DNA of 64,000 nucleotides, from NCBI RefSeq assembly GCF_023100725.1, contig NZ_CP095501.1, forward strand, positions 3,038,001-3,102,000. The letters run 5' to 3'. Shown here piece after piece: positions 15,838-24,061 of this stretch. This stretch comes from Arthrobacter antioxidans. GTDB taxonomy: Bacteria > Actinomycetota > Actinomycetes > Actinomycetales > Micrococcaceae. Made by a program: the position numbers and the translations under genes. The notes below the pieces were generated by a model. That model searched no databases. It had not been told where the DNA came from and saw only the letters and a program-made list of their open reading frames with translations. The number at the start of each line of letters is the position of its first letter. Within the stretch, counting starts at the first letter, position 1.

Positions 15838-16542
15838 TCAGGCGGTGCCGGTGGTCCGCGCCGCGATCGCCCGATCGATCTCCCGCAGGACCCGGCGGTC
15901 GGCGATGGGCCGGAAGTGGCCCATCGTCTCGAGCTGCACGTTGCGGGCCCCCTCCACGAAGCTGCCGCCCGGGATGTGCGGATCGAACCGCCCGTAGATC
16001 GAGGTGATGCGTGAGTTCAGGGAGAGGTGTGTCCGGAGCATCCGCACCGTGCGGTTGTACGGCGAGAACGCTCTGATGCTGGGCAGCAGGAAGAAGGCGG
16101 CGTAGATGGATCCGGAGAACGGGGTGTTCACCGCCACGAGGCGGTCGACACGCGGAGCCACGCTCGACATCGTCAGGAGGAACTTGCCGATCAGGCCACC
16201 CTTGCTGTGCGCGACGAGGACGACGTCGGTGAGATCGTGCTCCTCCAGGTGGGCGGCGGCGAGGTGCGCCATGTCCTCCACCGTGCCGCGGTTGTACCCC
16301 AGCGTCTGCACCACGTGCACCGCGTGCCCTGCCCGGTGCAGGTGGTGGGCGATGGGCCGCATGAACTGCCAGGTCTCGTAGATGCCGGGAAGGAGCAGGA
16401 TGGGCGCCTTGCCGGCCGGCGCCCCCGCGGGCGGCGTCCGGTAGCGCGTGGGATCGGCCCGCAGCAGGAAGCCGTGTGCCTGCCAGAAGCCCACGTAGGC
16501 GTAGTCCAGCGCCCAGGCCCAGCCGCGCACAAAAAGGTTCAT
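15838..16542 (-). CDS. Alpha/beta hydrolase (lipase-like)
   Basis: 234 aa. The nucleophile elbow is AHSKGG (Ser at about residue 113), with a likely acid in YGRFDPHIP and the catalytic His in ETMGHFRPI (about residue 210). The oxyanion strand is LLLPGIYETWQF. The fold and order match small triacylglycerol-lipase-like or esterase proteins that lack a signal peptide. The substrate is unknown. The ATG at 16542 follows TATCGT by 7 nt. It is divergent from the Fur-type regulator. Confidence 0.8.
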   Translation of the reverse strand: MNLFVRGWAWALDYAYVGFWQAHGFLLRADPTRYRTPPAGAPAGKAPILLLPGIYETWQFMRPIAHHLHRAGHAVHVVQTLGYNRGTVEDMAHLAAAHLEEHDLTDVVLVAHSKGGLIGKFLLTMSSVAPRVDRLVAVNTPFSGSIYAAFFLLPSIRAFSPYNRTVRMLRTHLSLNSRITSIYGRFDPHIPGGSFVEGARNVQLETMGHFRPIADRRVLREIDRAIAARTTGTA

Positions 16543-16549
16543 CCTGTCA

Positions 16550-16555
16550 ACGATA
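16550..16555 (-). promoter_or_regulatory. -10 box of leaderless promoter (alpha/beta hydrolase)
   Basis: TATCGT lies 7 nt upstream of the ATG at 16542, with no ribosome-binding site between. Confidence 0.45.
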
Positions 16556-16595
16556 CCGACTGCACGGGCCGCGTGGTGGAGAAGTTCGCGGCCCC

Positions 16596-16629
16596 TATTA
16601 TGACAAATTCAGATTTACTGGTTCACTGA
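16596..16629 (+). promoter_or_regulatory. Fur-type regulator/catalase promoter and probable operator
   Basis: An unusually A/T-rich stretch for this genome. TATTAT (16596-16601) can serve as -10. AAAT-TCAG-ATTT (16605-16616) and TTCAG...CTGAA (16608-16629) are imperfect inverted repeats just before the start codon. This is where autoregulation by the Fur-type protein would be expected. Confidence 0.5.
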
Positions 16630-16633
16630 AGCA

Positions 16634-17116
16634 ATGATGGAGACGAGAGGCGCGACCCGCGAGGCCCGGTGGTCCGCTGCCCTGCACGCGCACCAGCGGC
16701 GCGTGACGCGCCAGCGACTCGCCGTCCTCGCCGCCGTCGAGCAGTCGCCACACGCCACCGCCGACGACGCCGCCGGCGCGGTCCGCGCCGAACTGCCCCA
16801 GATCACCGTGCAGTCCGTGTACGTGATCCTGGCCGATCTCACCGCCGTCGGCCTGCTGCGCCGCATCGAGACACCGCACTCCCCTGCCCGCTACGAGACC
16901 CGCGTGGACGACAACCACCACCACGCCGTCTGTACCGGCTGCGGGCGGATCGAGGACGTCGACTGCGCCGTCGGGCATGCGCCCTGCCTCACCCCCGAGT
17001 GGTCGCCCGGCGCCTCCCGGATGACCATCCAGGTCGCAGAGGTCCTCTACCAGGGACTCTGCGACGACTGCCGCCCGGCAGCCCCACACCACCACCAGTC
17101 CCACCACCAGGAATAG
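16634..17116 (+). CDS. Fur family regulator of catalase (FurA/CatR/PerR-like)
   Basis: 160 aa. A winged helix at about residues 20-85 ([48 protein letters not shown]) leads to a dimerisation and metal region. That region has [16 protein letters not shown] (about residues 96-111) and CDDC near the C terminus, the two CxxC pairs of a structural zinc site. A His-rich tail follows. It lies 7 bp upstream of the catalase gene, as in furA-katG and catR-catA operons, and should repress the operon until peroxide or metal status changes. A second ATG at 16637 is an equally possible start. Confidence 0.87.
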   Translation: MMETRGATREARWSAALHAHQRRVTRQRLAVLAAVEQSPHATADDAAGAVRAELPQITVQSVYVILADLTAVGLLRRIETPHSPARYETRVDDNHHHAVCTGCGRIEDVDCAVGHAPCLTPEWSPGASRMTIQVAEVLYQGLCDDCRPAAPHHHQSHHQE

Positions 17117-17123
17117 GAGCACT

Positions 17124-18611
17124 ATGTCCGCGAACTTCAGCACCACGCAGTCCGGCGCGCCCGTCATCGACGACAGCAACTCGTCCGCCCTCGGCCGCGA
17201 CGGCGTCATCCCGCTGACCGACCACTACCTCATCGAGAAACTCGCGCAGTTCAACCGCGAGCGCGTCCCCGAGCGCGTGGTCCACGCCAAGGGTGGCGGA
17301 GCGTTCGGTGTCTTCGAGACCACCGAGGACGTCAGCATGTACACGCGCGCCGCGCTCTTCCAGAAGGGCACGACGACGGAGACGCTCCTGCGCTTCTCCT
17401 CCGTGGCCGGCGAGCAGGGCTCCCCCGACACCTGGCGGGACCCTCGCGGCTTCGCCCTGAAGTTCTACACCTCCGAGGGCAACTACGACCTCGTGGGCAA
17501 CAACACCCCGGTGTTCTTCATCCGCGACGGCATCAAGTTCCCCGACTTCATCCACTCGCAGAAGCGCCTGCCCGGCACCAACCTCCGCGACGCCGACATG
17601 CAGTGGGACTTCTGGACCCTCAGCCCCGAATCCGCGCACCAGGTGACCTGGCTGATGGGTGATCGCGGCCTGCCGAACTCGTGGCGCACCATGAACGGCT
17701 ACGGCTCGCACACCTTCATGTGGATCAACGAGCTCAACGAGAAGTTCTGGGTCAAGTACCACTTCAAGTCCAACCAGGGCCACGAGGTGCTGACGGTCGA
17801 CGAGGCCGAGACGCTCGCCGGGTCCGACGCCGACCACCACCTGCGGGACCTCTCGGAGAACATCGCGAAGGGCAACCACCCGAGCTGGGACCTCAAGGTC
17901 CAGATCATGCCGTACGACGATGCGAAGACGTACCGCTTCAATCCGTTCGACCTCACGAAGGTGTGGCCGCAGGCCGACTACCCGCTGATCCCGGTGGGCA
18001 GGCTCACGCTGAACCGCAACCCCGAGAACTACTTCGCGCAGATCGAGCAGGCCACGTTCGCGCCGTCGAACTTCGTGCCCGGCATCGCCGCGAGCCCGGA
18101 CCGCATGCTGCAGGCGCGCATCTTCTCCTACGCGGACGCGCACCGCTACCGTGTGGGCACCAACCACGCGCAGCTGCCCGTGAACATGCCGAAGAACGAG
18201 GTGCGCAACTACTCGAAGGACGGTGCGGCGCGCTACCACTTCAACGCGGCCTCCACCCCGGTCTACGCGCCGAACTCGGTGGGCGGACCCGCCGCCGATC
18301 CGGCGCAGTACGGCGCCCACGGCGGCTGGGAGAACGACGGCGACCTCGTGTACGCGGCGCACTCGCTGCACGCCGAGGACGACGACTTCGGCCAGGCCGG
18401 GACGCTCTACCGCGAGGTGTTCGACGACGCCCAGCGTGCGCGCTTCCTCGAGACCATCACCGGTGCCGTGGGCGGTGTGCAGAGTGACGAGATCCGTGCC
18501 CGGGCCGTCCAGTACTGGACCAACGTCGACGCCGAGCTCGGCGCGAAGCTCGCCGCGAACCTCGGCAGCGGCGAGACGCCGGCCGCCGAGTCGGAAGCCG
18601 CGCTCTACTAG
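17124..18611 (+). CDS. katA: Monofunctional heme catalase (small-subunit, clade 3)
   Basis: 495 aa enzyme that breaks H2O2 into water and oxygen. Catalytic His is in [15 protein letters not shown] (about residue 53) and the distal Asn in [14 protein letters not shown] (about 126). The proximal heme Tyr is in [16 protein letters not shown] (about 336). The length excludes the large-subunit type with a flavodoxin-like tail. It forms an operon with the Fur-type regulator 7 bp upstream. A Rho-independent terminator follows. Confidence 0.95.
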   Translation: MSANFSTTQSGAPVIDDSNSSALGRDGVIPLTDHYLIEKLAQFNRERVPERVVHAKGGGAFGVFETTEDVSMYTRAALFQKGTTTETLLRFSSVAGEQGSPDTWRDPRGFALKFYTSEGNYDLVGNNTPVFFIRDGIKFPDFIHSQKRLPGTNLRDADMQWDFWTLSPESAHQVTWLMGDRGLPNSWRTMNGYGSHTFMWINELNEKFWVKYHFKSNQGHEVLTVDEAETLAGSDADHHLRDLSENIAKGNHPSWDLKVQIMPYDDAKTYRFNPFDLTKVWPQADYPLIPVGRLTLNRNPENYFAQIEQATFAPSNFVPGIAASPDRMLQARIFSYADAHRYRVGTNHAQLPVNMPKNEVRNYSKDGAARYHFNAASTPVYAPNSVGGPAADPAQYGAHGGWENDGDLVYAAHSLHAEDDDFGQAGTLYREVFDDAQRARFLETITGAVGGVQSDEIRARAVQYWTNVDAELGAKLAANLGSGETPAAESEAALY

Positions 18612-18631
18612 GCGCTCCGGCAGGACCTGAG

Positions 18632-18659
18632 GAGGGCGGACCCGCACGGGTCCGCCCTC
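18632..18659. terminator. Terminator after catalase
   Basis: A 12-bp perfect stem GAGGGCGGACCC with a GCAC loop, followed by TCTTTCG on the plus strand. It also ends the convergent SDR transcript. Confidence 0.82.
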
Positions 18660-18675
18660 TTTCGTGTTCCCGGGG

Positions 18676-19617
18676 TCATGAACCGGCCAGGAGGGCGAGC
18701 GAGACCTCCCACAGCCTCCGGGCACTGACCGGATCCAGGGCGTAGTCCCGGACACCGTGGAGCCCGTCGACGATCGCCGGCACGACGTCCGCTGCACGGC
18801 AGTCCTCGAGGTAGAGCCCGCCGACTCCCTCGAGCAGCGGTGACACCGCGGCGAACACCGAGGTGGCGGCGCCCTGCGCGGGCGTCTTGACGGTGAGGCC
18901 GAGCGCCGCGACCTGCGCCTTCGTCGCGGCGAGCGCCTCGGGGTCCCAGTGCCGCTGGAGACCGGTCCACACCCCACCCGGCATGACGGCGTTCGCGGTG
19001 ACGCCGTCGTCCGCCCAGCGCCGCGTCGCCTCGACCGCGAAGAGCACGTTCGCGGTCTTCGACTGCCCGTAGGCGTGCCCCGCATCGTACGGGCGGCGGT
19101 CGAAGAACAGGTCCTCGTAGACGATGTCCGAGTTCCCGTGGCCGCTCGAGCTCACGGACACGATGCGCGCACCCTCGGCCGCCGCGAGTGCGGCATGGAG
19201 TCCCGTGGTGAGGGCGAAGTGCCCCAGGTGGTTCGTGGCGAACTGCAGCTCCCACCCCTGGGGAGTCCGCAGCTCCGGCGTCATCATGACCCCGGCGTTG
19301 GTGACGAGCAGGTGCAGCGGTCCGCTCCAGTCGTCGGTGAAGCGGACCACCGAGCCCGGGTCCGCGAGATCCAGGCTCCGGACGTCCACGGTGGCGCCGG
19401 GACTGCTGCTGCGGATGTCCGCGACCGTGCGCCGGCCGGCCTCGGGATCCCTGACGGCCAGAGTCACCGCGGCACCCGCATGGGCCAGCGCCCGCGCGGT
19501 CTCGACGCCGATGCCCGAGGATCCGCCGGTGACGACGGCGGCGCGGCCGCGGAGGTCGAGGCCCTCGACCACCTCCAGGGCCGTGCTGTCCGTCCCGAAG
19601 GGGGCGAGCGCGGGCAT
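18676..19617 (-). CDS. Short-chain dehydrogenase/reductase
   Basis: 313 aa classical-to-extended SDR. The cofactor loop is TGGSSGIGVETARAL (about residue 31), with LVTNAGVM (about 107), the catalytic Ser in VSVSSSGHG and the Tyr-Lys pair in YGQSKTANV (about 183). Wording such as NHLGHFALT and GGVWTGLQRH is that of retinol-dehydrogenase-like/WW-domain-oxidoreductase-like SDRs. The substrate is unknown. The divergent XRE regulator begins 176 bp away and is a plausible controller. A 24-codon upstream frame ends in TGATG overlap with this ATG. Confidence 0.83.
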   Translation of the reverse strand: MPALAPFGTDSTALEVVEGLDLRGRAAVVTGGSSGIGVETARALAHAGAAVTLAVRDPEAGRRTVADIRSSSPGATVDVRSLDLADPGSVVRFTDDWSGPLHLLVTNAGVMMTPELRTPQGWELQFATNHLGHFALTTGLHAALAAAEGARIVSVSSSGHGNSDIVYEDLFFDRRPYDAGHAYGQSKTANVLFAVEATRRWADDGVTANAVMPGGVWTGLQRHWDPEALAATKAQVAALGLTVKTPAQGAATSVFAAVSPLLEGVGGLYLEDCRAADVVPAIVDGLHGVRDYALDPVSARRLWEVSLALLAGS

Positions 19618-19691
19618 CAGCCCGGCCCCGTCGGCGGGGTTCCGCCGTCGGGGAGCACGGGCGGGGCGGTCGATGCCGGTGTGGTTGTCAT
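19617..19691 (-). CDS. Possible 24-aa leader peptide overlapping the SDR start
   Basis: ATG at 19691 with GGGAG close upstream and TAGAAC seven bases before it. The frame reads MTTTPASTAPPVLPDGG then TPPTGPG and stops with TGA sharing its A with the SDR ATG. The stop-start overlap suggests translational coupling. Its Thr/Pro-rich content could slow ribosomes. It may equally be chance. Confidence 0.35.
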   Translation of the reverse strand: MTTTPASTAPPVLPDGGTPPTGPG

Positions 19692-19780
19692 GCTCCCAGT
19701 TCTACGCGGTGGGCGGCGGGTGGACCAGGCCGCGGCGGACCGGGGCACGGCAGGACCACGATGCGGGCGGGACCACCTCC

Positions 19781-19786
19781 TACAGT
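19781..19786 (+). promoter_or_regulatory. -10 box of leaderless promoter (XRE regulator)
   Basis: TACAGT lies exactly 6 nt before the ATG at 19793. Confidence 0.5.
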
Positions 19787-19792
19787 GGGAGG

Positions 19793-20635
19793 ATGCCCGC
19801 CGACCGCACCCAGCTCGGAGCGTTCCTCCGCTCCCGCCGCGACAGCCTGACGCCCGCCGACGTCGGACTGCGCGCCTTCCCGGGGCCGCGGCGCGTGCCC
19901 GGCCTGCGGAAGGAGGAGCTCGCCGTCCTGGCGGGCGTGAGTCCCGACTACTACAGCAGGCTGGAACAGGGACGGCAGGCGAACATCTCCCGCGCCGTCC
20001 TCGATTCCCTCGCGACGGCGCTCCGGCTCGACGACGTCGAACAGGCCCACCTGTTCGCGCTGGCGGCCCCCTCGAACCGCCCGAAGCCGTCGACGCCCGC
20101 AGTCCAGCAGGCCGATCCCGGCCTGCTGCGCCTGATGACCGTGCTGGACCACATGCCGGCGCTGGTCCTCGGCCGGCGCGGTGACGTACTGGCCACCAAC
20201 ACGCTCCTCACCTCCGTGCTCACCGGCCTGCGGCCGTCGTCGTCCTTCCCCCGGTTCATGTTCTTCGACCCGCTGGCGCGTGAGCGCATCGTGAACTGGG
20301 AGCACTTCGCGGCGGCCTCCGTGGCGGCCCTGCGGGGCGAGCTGGGCCGGTATCCCGATGACCGTCGGCTGGTCGCCCTGATCGACGAGCTCTGCTCAGG
20401 GGATGCCGACGCGGCCCGGTGGTGGGCCGACCACCGCGTCCAGGACTACGCGTCCGCGGCCAAGCGGATCCTCCATCCGATCGTCGGAGACCTCTCCTTC
20501 GACATCGAGACGGTCACGCCGCCCCGTGCCACCGACCAGGTGCTCGTCGTCTACACGGCGCAGCCGGACTCCGAGACGGCGCAGAAGCTGCCCTTCCTCG
20601 CCAGCTGGGGCGTCCGGGAGTCGGCCGGGCGCTGA
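19793..20635 (+). CDS. XRE family regulator with MmyB-like ligand domain
   Basis: 280 aa. The helix-turn-helix at about residues 5-75 includes FLRSRRDSLTPADVGL, RVPGLRKEELAVLAGVSPDYYSRLEQGR and a dimer helix. The remaining ~190 residues match the MmyB-like ligand-binding domain: MPALVLGRRGDVLATN, NWEHFAAASVAALRGELGR, WADHRVQDYASAAKRI and the last hydrophobic strand LVVYTAQPDSETAQKL. Such proteins usually sit divergent from an SDR or other oxidoreductase and control it. That arrangement is seen here. The longer open frame upstream is a shadow. Confidence 0.85.
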   Translation: MPADRTQLGAFLRSRRDSLTPADVGLRAFPGPRRVPGLRKEELAVLAGVSPDYYSRLEQGRQANISRAVLDSLATALRLDDVEQAHLFALAAPSNRPKPSTPAVQQADPGLLRLMTVLDHMPALVLGRRGDVLATNTLLTSVLTGLRPSSSFPRFMFFDPLARERIVNWEHFAAASVAALRGELGRYPDDRRLVALIDELCSGDADAARWWADHRVQDYASAAKRILHPIVGDLSFDIETVTPPRATDQVLVVYTAQPDSETAQKLPFLASWGVRESAGR

Positions 20636-20740
20636 CCGCGGCAGCCGCGGCGCCGCAGCACCCCCATGGCTCCAGACCCGTGCTGATCGCCCCGGCCGTC
20701 CGAGCACCCTGCCGTCTGGCGGCCCGCCGTCCGTCCCTCC

Positions 20741-20746
20741 TAGGCT
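20741..20746 (+). promoter_or_regulatory. -10 box of leaderless promoter (deaminase)
   Basis: TAGGCT lies exactly 6 nt before the ATG at 20753. Confidence 0.5.
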
Positions 20747-20752
20747 GGGGCC

Positions 20753-21763
20753 ATGCTGCCACTGCCCTGCGCCGAACTGCACCTGCACATCGAGGGGACC
20801 CTCGAACCGGAGCTCATCTTCGCGCTCGCGGAACGGAACGGGATCACCCTCCCCTACGCCGACCCCGCGGACCTCGCCGCGCGGTACGCGTTCACCGACC
20901 TGCAGTCCTTCCTGGACCTCTACTACGCGAACATGGAGGTGCTGCGCACGGAGGAGGACTTCACGGACATGACCCGGGCGTACCTGCGCCGGGCGGCCGC
21001 TGCCGGTGTCCGCCACGCGGAGATCATGATGGATCCGCAGGCGCACCTGGCCCGCGGCGTCTCCCTCGCGACGTGCGTCGGCGGTGTGGCGGCCGCCCTG
21101 GCCACGAGCGAGGCCGACGTCGGCATCAGCACGTCCCTGATCGCCGCGTTCCTGCGGGACCGTCCCGCGGCGGAGGCTCTCGTGGTGCTGCGCGATCTCC
21201 TCGCGATGGACGCACCGATCATCGGGATCGGCCTGGACTCGGCGGAGGCGGGCTACCCCCCGTCGCTCTTCCGGGAGGTGTACGACGTGGCCCGGGCCGC
21301 CGGCCTGAAGTGCGTCGCGCATGCGGGTGAGGAGGGCCCGCCCGCCTACCTGTGGGAGGCGCTCGACGTCCTGGCGGTGGACCGGATCGATCACGGGATC
21401 CGCTGCCTCGAGGACGAGGCGCTCGTCGAACGGCTCGTCCTCGAGCAGGTACCACTGACGGTGTGCCCGCTCTCAAACGTGCGGCTGCGGACCGTCGACG
21501 CCATCGGCGATCATCCCCTGCCGCACATGCTCGCGCGCGGCCTGAACGTCTCGGTGCACTCGGATGATCCGGCGTACTTCGGCGGCTACCTCGACGACAA
21601 CCTGGCGGCACTGGTGGACGCGTTCGGGCTGGGCCTCGACGAGCGCGCGCGGCTCGCGGCGAACTCGGTACGGTCGGCGTTCCTCGGGGAGCAACGGCGC
21701 GGGGAGCTGCTGGCGGAGATCGAGCAGTGGCGGGTTGCCGCCCACTCCCCGCACGCCGGTTAG
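20753..21763 (+). CDS. Adenine/adenosine deaminase family enzyme
   Basis: 336 aa zinc TIM-barrel deaminase. The zinc HxH is in ELHLHIEGTLEPE at residues 9-14, the further His in VAHAGEEG (about residue 187, with the catalytic Glu), DHGIR (about 206), and the metal Asp in VHSDDPAYFGGY (about 268). The SDDPAYF wording and LYYANMEVLRTEEDF are those of the adenine deaminase branch (Aah1-like) rather than classical adenosine deaminase, which has NTDDP. It would convert adenine to hypoxanthine in purine salvage. It is transcribed alone. Confidence 0.85.
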   Translation: MLPLPCAELHLHIEGTLEPELIFALAERNGITLPYADPADLAARYAFTDLQSFLDLYYANMEVLRTEEDFTDMTRAYLRRAAAAGVRHAEIMMDPQAHLARGVSLATCVGGVAAALATSEADVGISTSLIAAFLRDRPAAEALVVLRDLLAMDAPIIGIGLDSAEAGYPPSLFREVYDVARAAGLKCVAHAGEEGPPAYLWEALDVLAVDRIDHGIRCLEDEALVERLVLEQVPLTVCPLSNVRLRTVDAIGDHPLPHMLARGLNVSVHSDDPAYFGGYLDDNLAALVDAFGLGLDERARLAANSVRSAFLGEQRRGELLAEIEQWRVAAHSPHAG

Positions 21764-21840
21764 GCGAGGATGCCCCCGCAGTGGGAGACTGCACAGCACA
21801 GTGCCTGCACCGGCGGGCGCCGACCGAGGGAGGCGCCATC

Positions 21841-22218
21841 GTGGAGGACTTCACGATCATCCACGACGAAGGGATCCTGGAGGTCCTCTGGCGGCCCGGC
21901 ATCGGGATCGGGCCGGGAGAACTCGACGTCCTCGCGAACACGATCACGCACTTCCCGCGCTGGCACGCCTCCCCGGTGCTCGTGCACCTCAACCTCGTGC
22001 GGCACATCACCCCGCCCGCGCGCAAGATGCTCGTCGCCTACCACCACGCGGGGCCGATCGGGCTGACCGGCAGCGACCCCGTGGACCGGGTGCTCGCAGC
22101 GTTCATCGCCCAGTCGCGCAGCCGGACCCGCTACTTCACGGAGAGCGCGGAGGCCCGCGCCTGGCTGTCCCTGATCGGCGTGACGGCCGGGCGGCCCGTC
22201 CCGGCTCCGGCCCGCTAG
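21841..22218 (+). CDS. Small STAS/SpoIIAA-like domain protein (DUF7793 type)
   Basis: 125 aa from the GTG at 21841, with GAGGGAGG about 10 bases upstream. The order strand-strand-helix (FTIIHDEGILEVLWRPG, PGELDVLANTITHF), strand (VLVHLNLVRHITPPARKML) and RYFTESAEARAWL resembles the STAS/SEC14-like DUFs common in Arthrobacter. RYFTESAEARAWL is the typical 'x-F-x-x-x-x-E-A-x-x-W' ending. The role is unknown. It ends 4 bp inside the convergent osmoprotectant-binding gene. Family assignment is from pattern only. Confidence 0.6.
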   Translation: MEDFTIIHDEGILEVLWRPGIGIGPGELDVLANTITHFPRWHASPVLVHLNLVRHITPPARKMLVAYHHAGPIGLTGSDPVDRVLAAFIAQSRSRTRYFTESAEARAWLSLIGVTAGRPVPAPAR

Positions 22219-23228
22219 GGCCTGGAGATGAAGCCGTTGTCCACCATGAAGTCGAAGGCGACGTCGGCGGGTTCCTCACCCTCGACGTCGACGCGCAGGT
22301 TCATGACGCGCAGCGCCTCGTCCGTGAGGGTCGGGGTGATGGCGTCGAACACCTCCTGGAGTTCGGGGAACTCCTCGAGGGTCTCCGCGTAGTACACGGG
22401 CGCGGCGTTGTAGGCCGGGAAGAACCCGAGATCGTCCTCGAGGAGGGTCAGGTCCAGGGCCTCGATGCGACCGTCCGTGGCGAAGACCTCGCCGAAGTTG
22501 CAGGCGCCGGTGTCGGTCGCCCCGTAGATGGCCCCCGTGTCGTAGATACCGATGTTCGCGTCTGGGACGCCGGTCGCCGCTCCGCGCTCGAGGCCGTAGT
22601 GCTCCAGCATGGGCGTCATCCCGTCGGCCCGGGAGTTGAACTCCGCCTCCACGCAGAACGTCCGCTGCTCGGGCGGCAACTGGGTGAGCCCTGACATCGT
22701 GGTGATGCCGCCCAGCTCCGGGATGGCCTCGGTCCGCACGGCCATGGCGTAGGTGTTGTTCAGCGGCGCAGGGCCGCCCCAGACGAGCCCGTTGGCGATG
22801 TCGGCCTCACGGACCGCTTCCCACTGCTCCTGCTGGTCGGCGATGCCTGCCTCCTCGCCCAGGAAGGCGAGCCAGGCCGTCCCGGTGTACTCCCACGTCA
22901 GGTCTGCCTCACCCGAGAGGATCAGGTCGCGGGGCGGCTGCGACCCTGGCGCATTCGTCAGGTCCGTGACGTCGAAGCCCGCGGCCTGCGCCGCCAGGAC
23001 GGAGATCTTCCCGAGGATCAGCTGCTCCGTGAAGTTCTTGGACGTCACGGTGAGGGGTGCGCCGTCGGCGCCCTCGATGGGCTGGATGGAGCCGGGGCCG
23101 GCGGCGGGGACGTAGGACGTGGCGGGCTGCAGTCCGCACCCGGCCAGGAGGAGGCCGACGGCGGCGGCGCCGGCCAGCGCGACGCCCGCGCGGAGACGGA
23201 GTCGGCGGGGGCCTGGATGGCGGCTCAT
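22215..23228 (-). CDS. Osmoprotectant ABC transporter substrate-binding lipoprotein
   Basis: 337 aa. The signal peptide ends in the lipobox LLLAGC, so it is anchored to the outer face of the membrane. The mature part has the OpuAC/ProX pattern: VTSKNFTEQLILGKI (about residue 62), DLTWEYTGTAWL, NNTYAMAVR, the CNFGEVFATDGRI hinge region and a C-terminal DEALRVMNLRVDVEG. It binds glycine betaine, choline or a related compound. It is the last gene of a four-gene operon and its ATG overlaps the stop of the upstream permease gene (ATGA). Confidence 0.88.
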   Translation of the reverse strand: MSRHPGPRRLRLRAGVALAGAAAVGLLLAGCGLQPATSYVPAAGPGSIQPIEGADGAPLTVTSKNFTEQLILGKISVLAAQAAGFDVTDLTNAPGSQPPRDLILSGEADLTWEYTGTAWLAFLGEEAGIADQQEQWEAVREADIANGLVWGGPAPLNNTYAMAVRTEAIPELGGITTMSGLTQLPPEQRTFCVEAEFNSRADGMTPMLEHYGLERGAATGVPDANIGIYDTGAIYGATDTGACNFGEVFATDGRIEALDLTLLEDDLGFFPAYNAAPVYYAETLEEFPELQEVFDAITPTLTDEALRVMNLRVDVEGEEPADVAFDFMVDNGFISRP

Positions 23229-24061
23229 GCGAGTCCCTTCGGACGGGCGAGGAGTTCGACGACGCGCCCCACCCAGTCCACGAGTAGTGCGAGAAGGGCG
23301 ACGCTCACGGCGCCGGCCACGAGGAGGCGCGTCAGGTTGAGATTGACCCCGGTGCTGATGAGGATGCCGAGCCCTCCGCCGTTGATGAATGTGGAGAGCG
23401 CGGCCGTGCCCACGAGCAGCACCAGTGCCGTGCGGATGCCCGCGAGCATGATGGGCACCGCGAGGGGAAGTTCCACGCGGAAGAGGACCGCCGCGGCGCT
23501 CATGCCCATCCCCCGGCCGGCCTCGACCAGCCGGTCGTCGACCTGGCCGATGCCGACCATGGTGTTCCGGAGGACCGGAAGGAGCGCGTAGACCACGAGC
23601 GCCGTCACGGCCGCGCGGAAACCGAAGCCGAGCCAGGCGGCGAGCAGCACCACGAGTCCGATGGCGGGCGCGGACTGGCCGATGTTGACGACCGCGAGGA
23701 TGCCCCCGGCCAGCCGCCGGAACGGCTTCCGGGTCAGCAGGATGCCGAGCGGGACGGCGAGCAGGAGCACGATCGCGGCGGACAGCAGCGTCAGCGCCAG
23801 GTGCTCCCGCGTGTAGATGAGGAGGGAGGTCGGGTTGAGGGTGATCTGTTCCGTCGGGGTGAGCTCCGCCGTCGTGAGCCAGAGGGCCAGGGCACCCCCT
23901 GCCAGGAGGATGCCTGCGAGCTGCAGGAGCAGCGGGCGCCAGCCGCGGCCCGTGCTGACGGTGAGGGGATCGGCGGCCCCGCGCGGGACGAGGGAGGTGC
24001 CGGTACCCGACGTCGCGCCCTGGACAGCCGCGTCGGCGGGAGCGCCCGCTCGACTACTCAC
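23225..24061 (-). CDS. Osmoprotectant ABC transporter permease (second)
   Basis: 278 aa from the GTG at 24061, which overlaps the ATPase stop by 8 bp. A frame further upstream is covered by the ATPase gene. A hydrophilic N terminus leads to six or so helices. The ABC permease EAA-type loop reads LVEAGRGMGMSAAAVLFRVELPLAVPIMLAG at about residues 165-195. The protein is about 60 residues longer than its partner permease (25342-25983), mainly at the N terminus. It works with that partner as a heteromeric channel in an OpuC-type importer. Confidence 0.88.
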   Translation of the reverse strand: MSSRAGAPADAAVQGATSGTGTSLVPRGAADPLTVSTGRGWRPLLLQLAGILLAGGALALWLTTAELTPTEQITLNPTSLLIYTREHLALTLLSAAIVLLLAVPLGILLTRKPFRRLAGGILAVVNIGQSAPAIGLVVLLAAWLGFGFRAAVTALVVYALLPVLRNTMVGIGQVDDRLVEAGRGMGMSAAAVLFRVELPLAVPIMLAGIRTALVLLVGTAALSTFINGGGLGILISTGVNLNLTRLLVAGAVSVALLALLVDWVGRVVELLARPKGLA

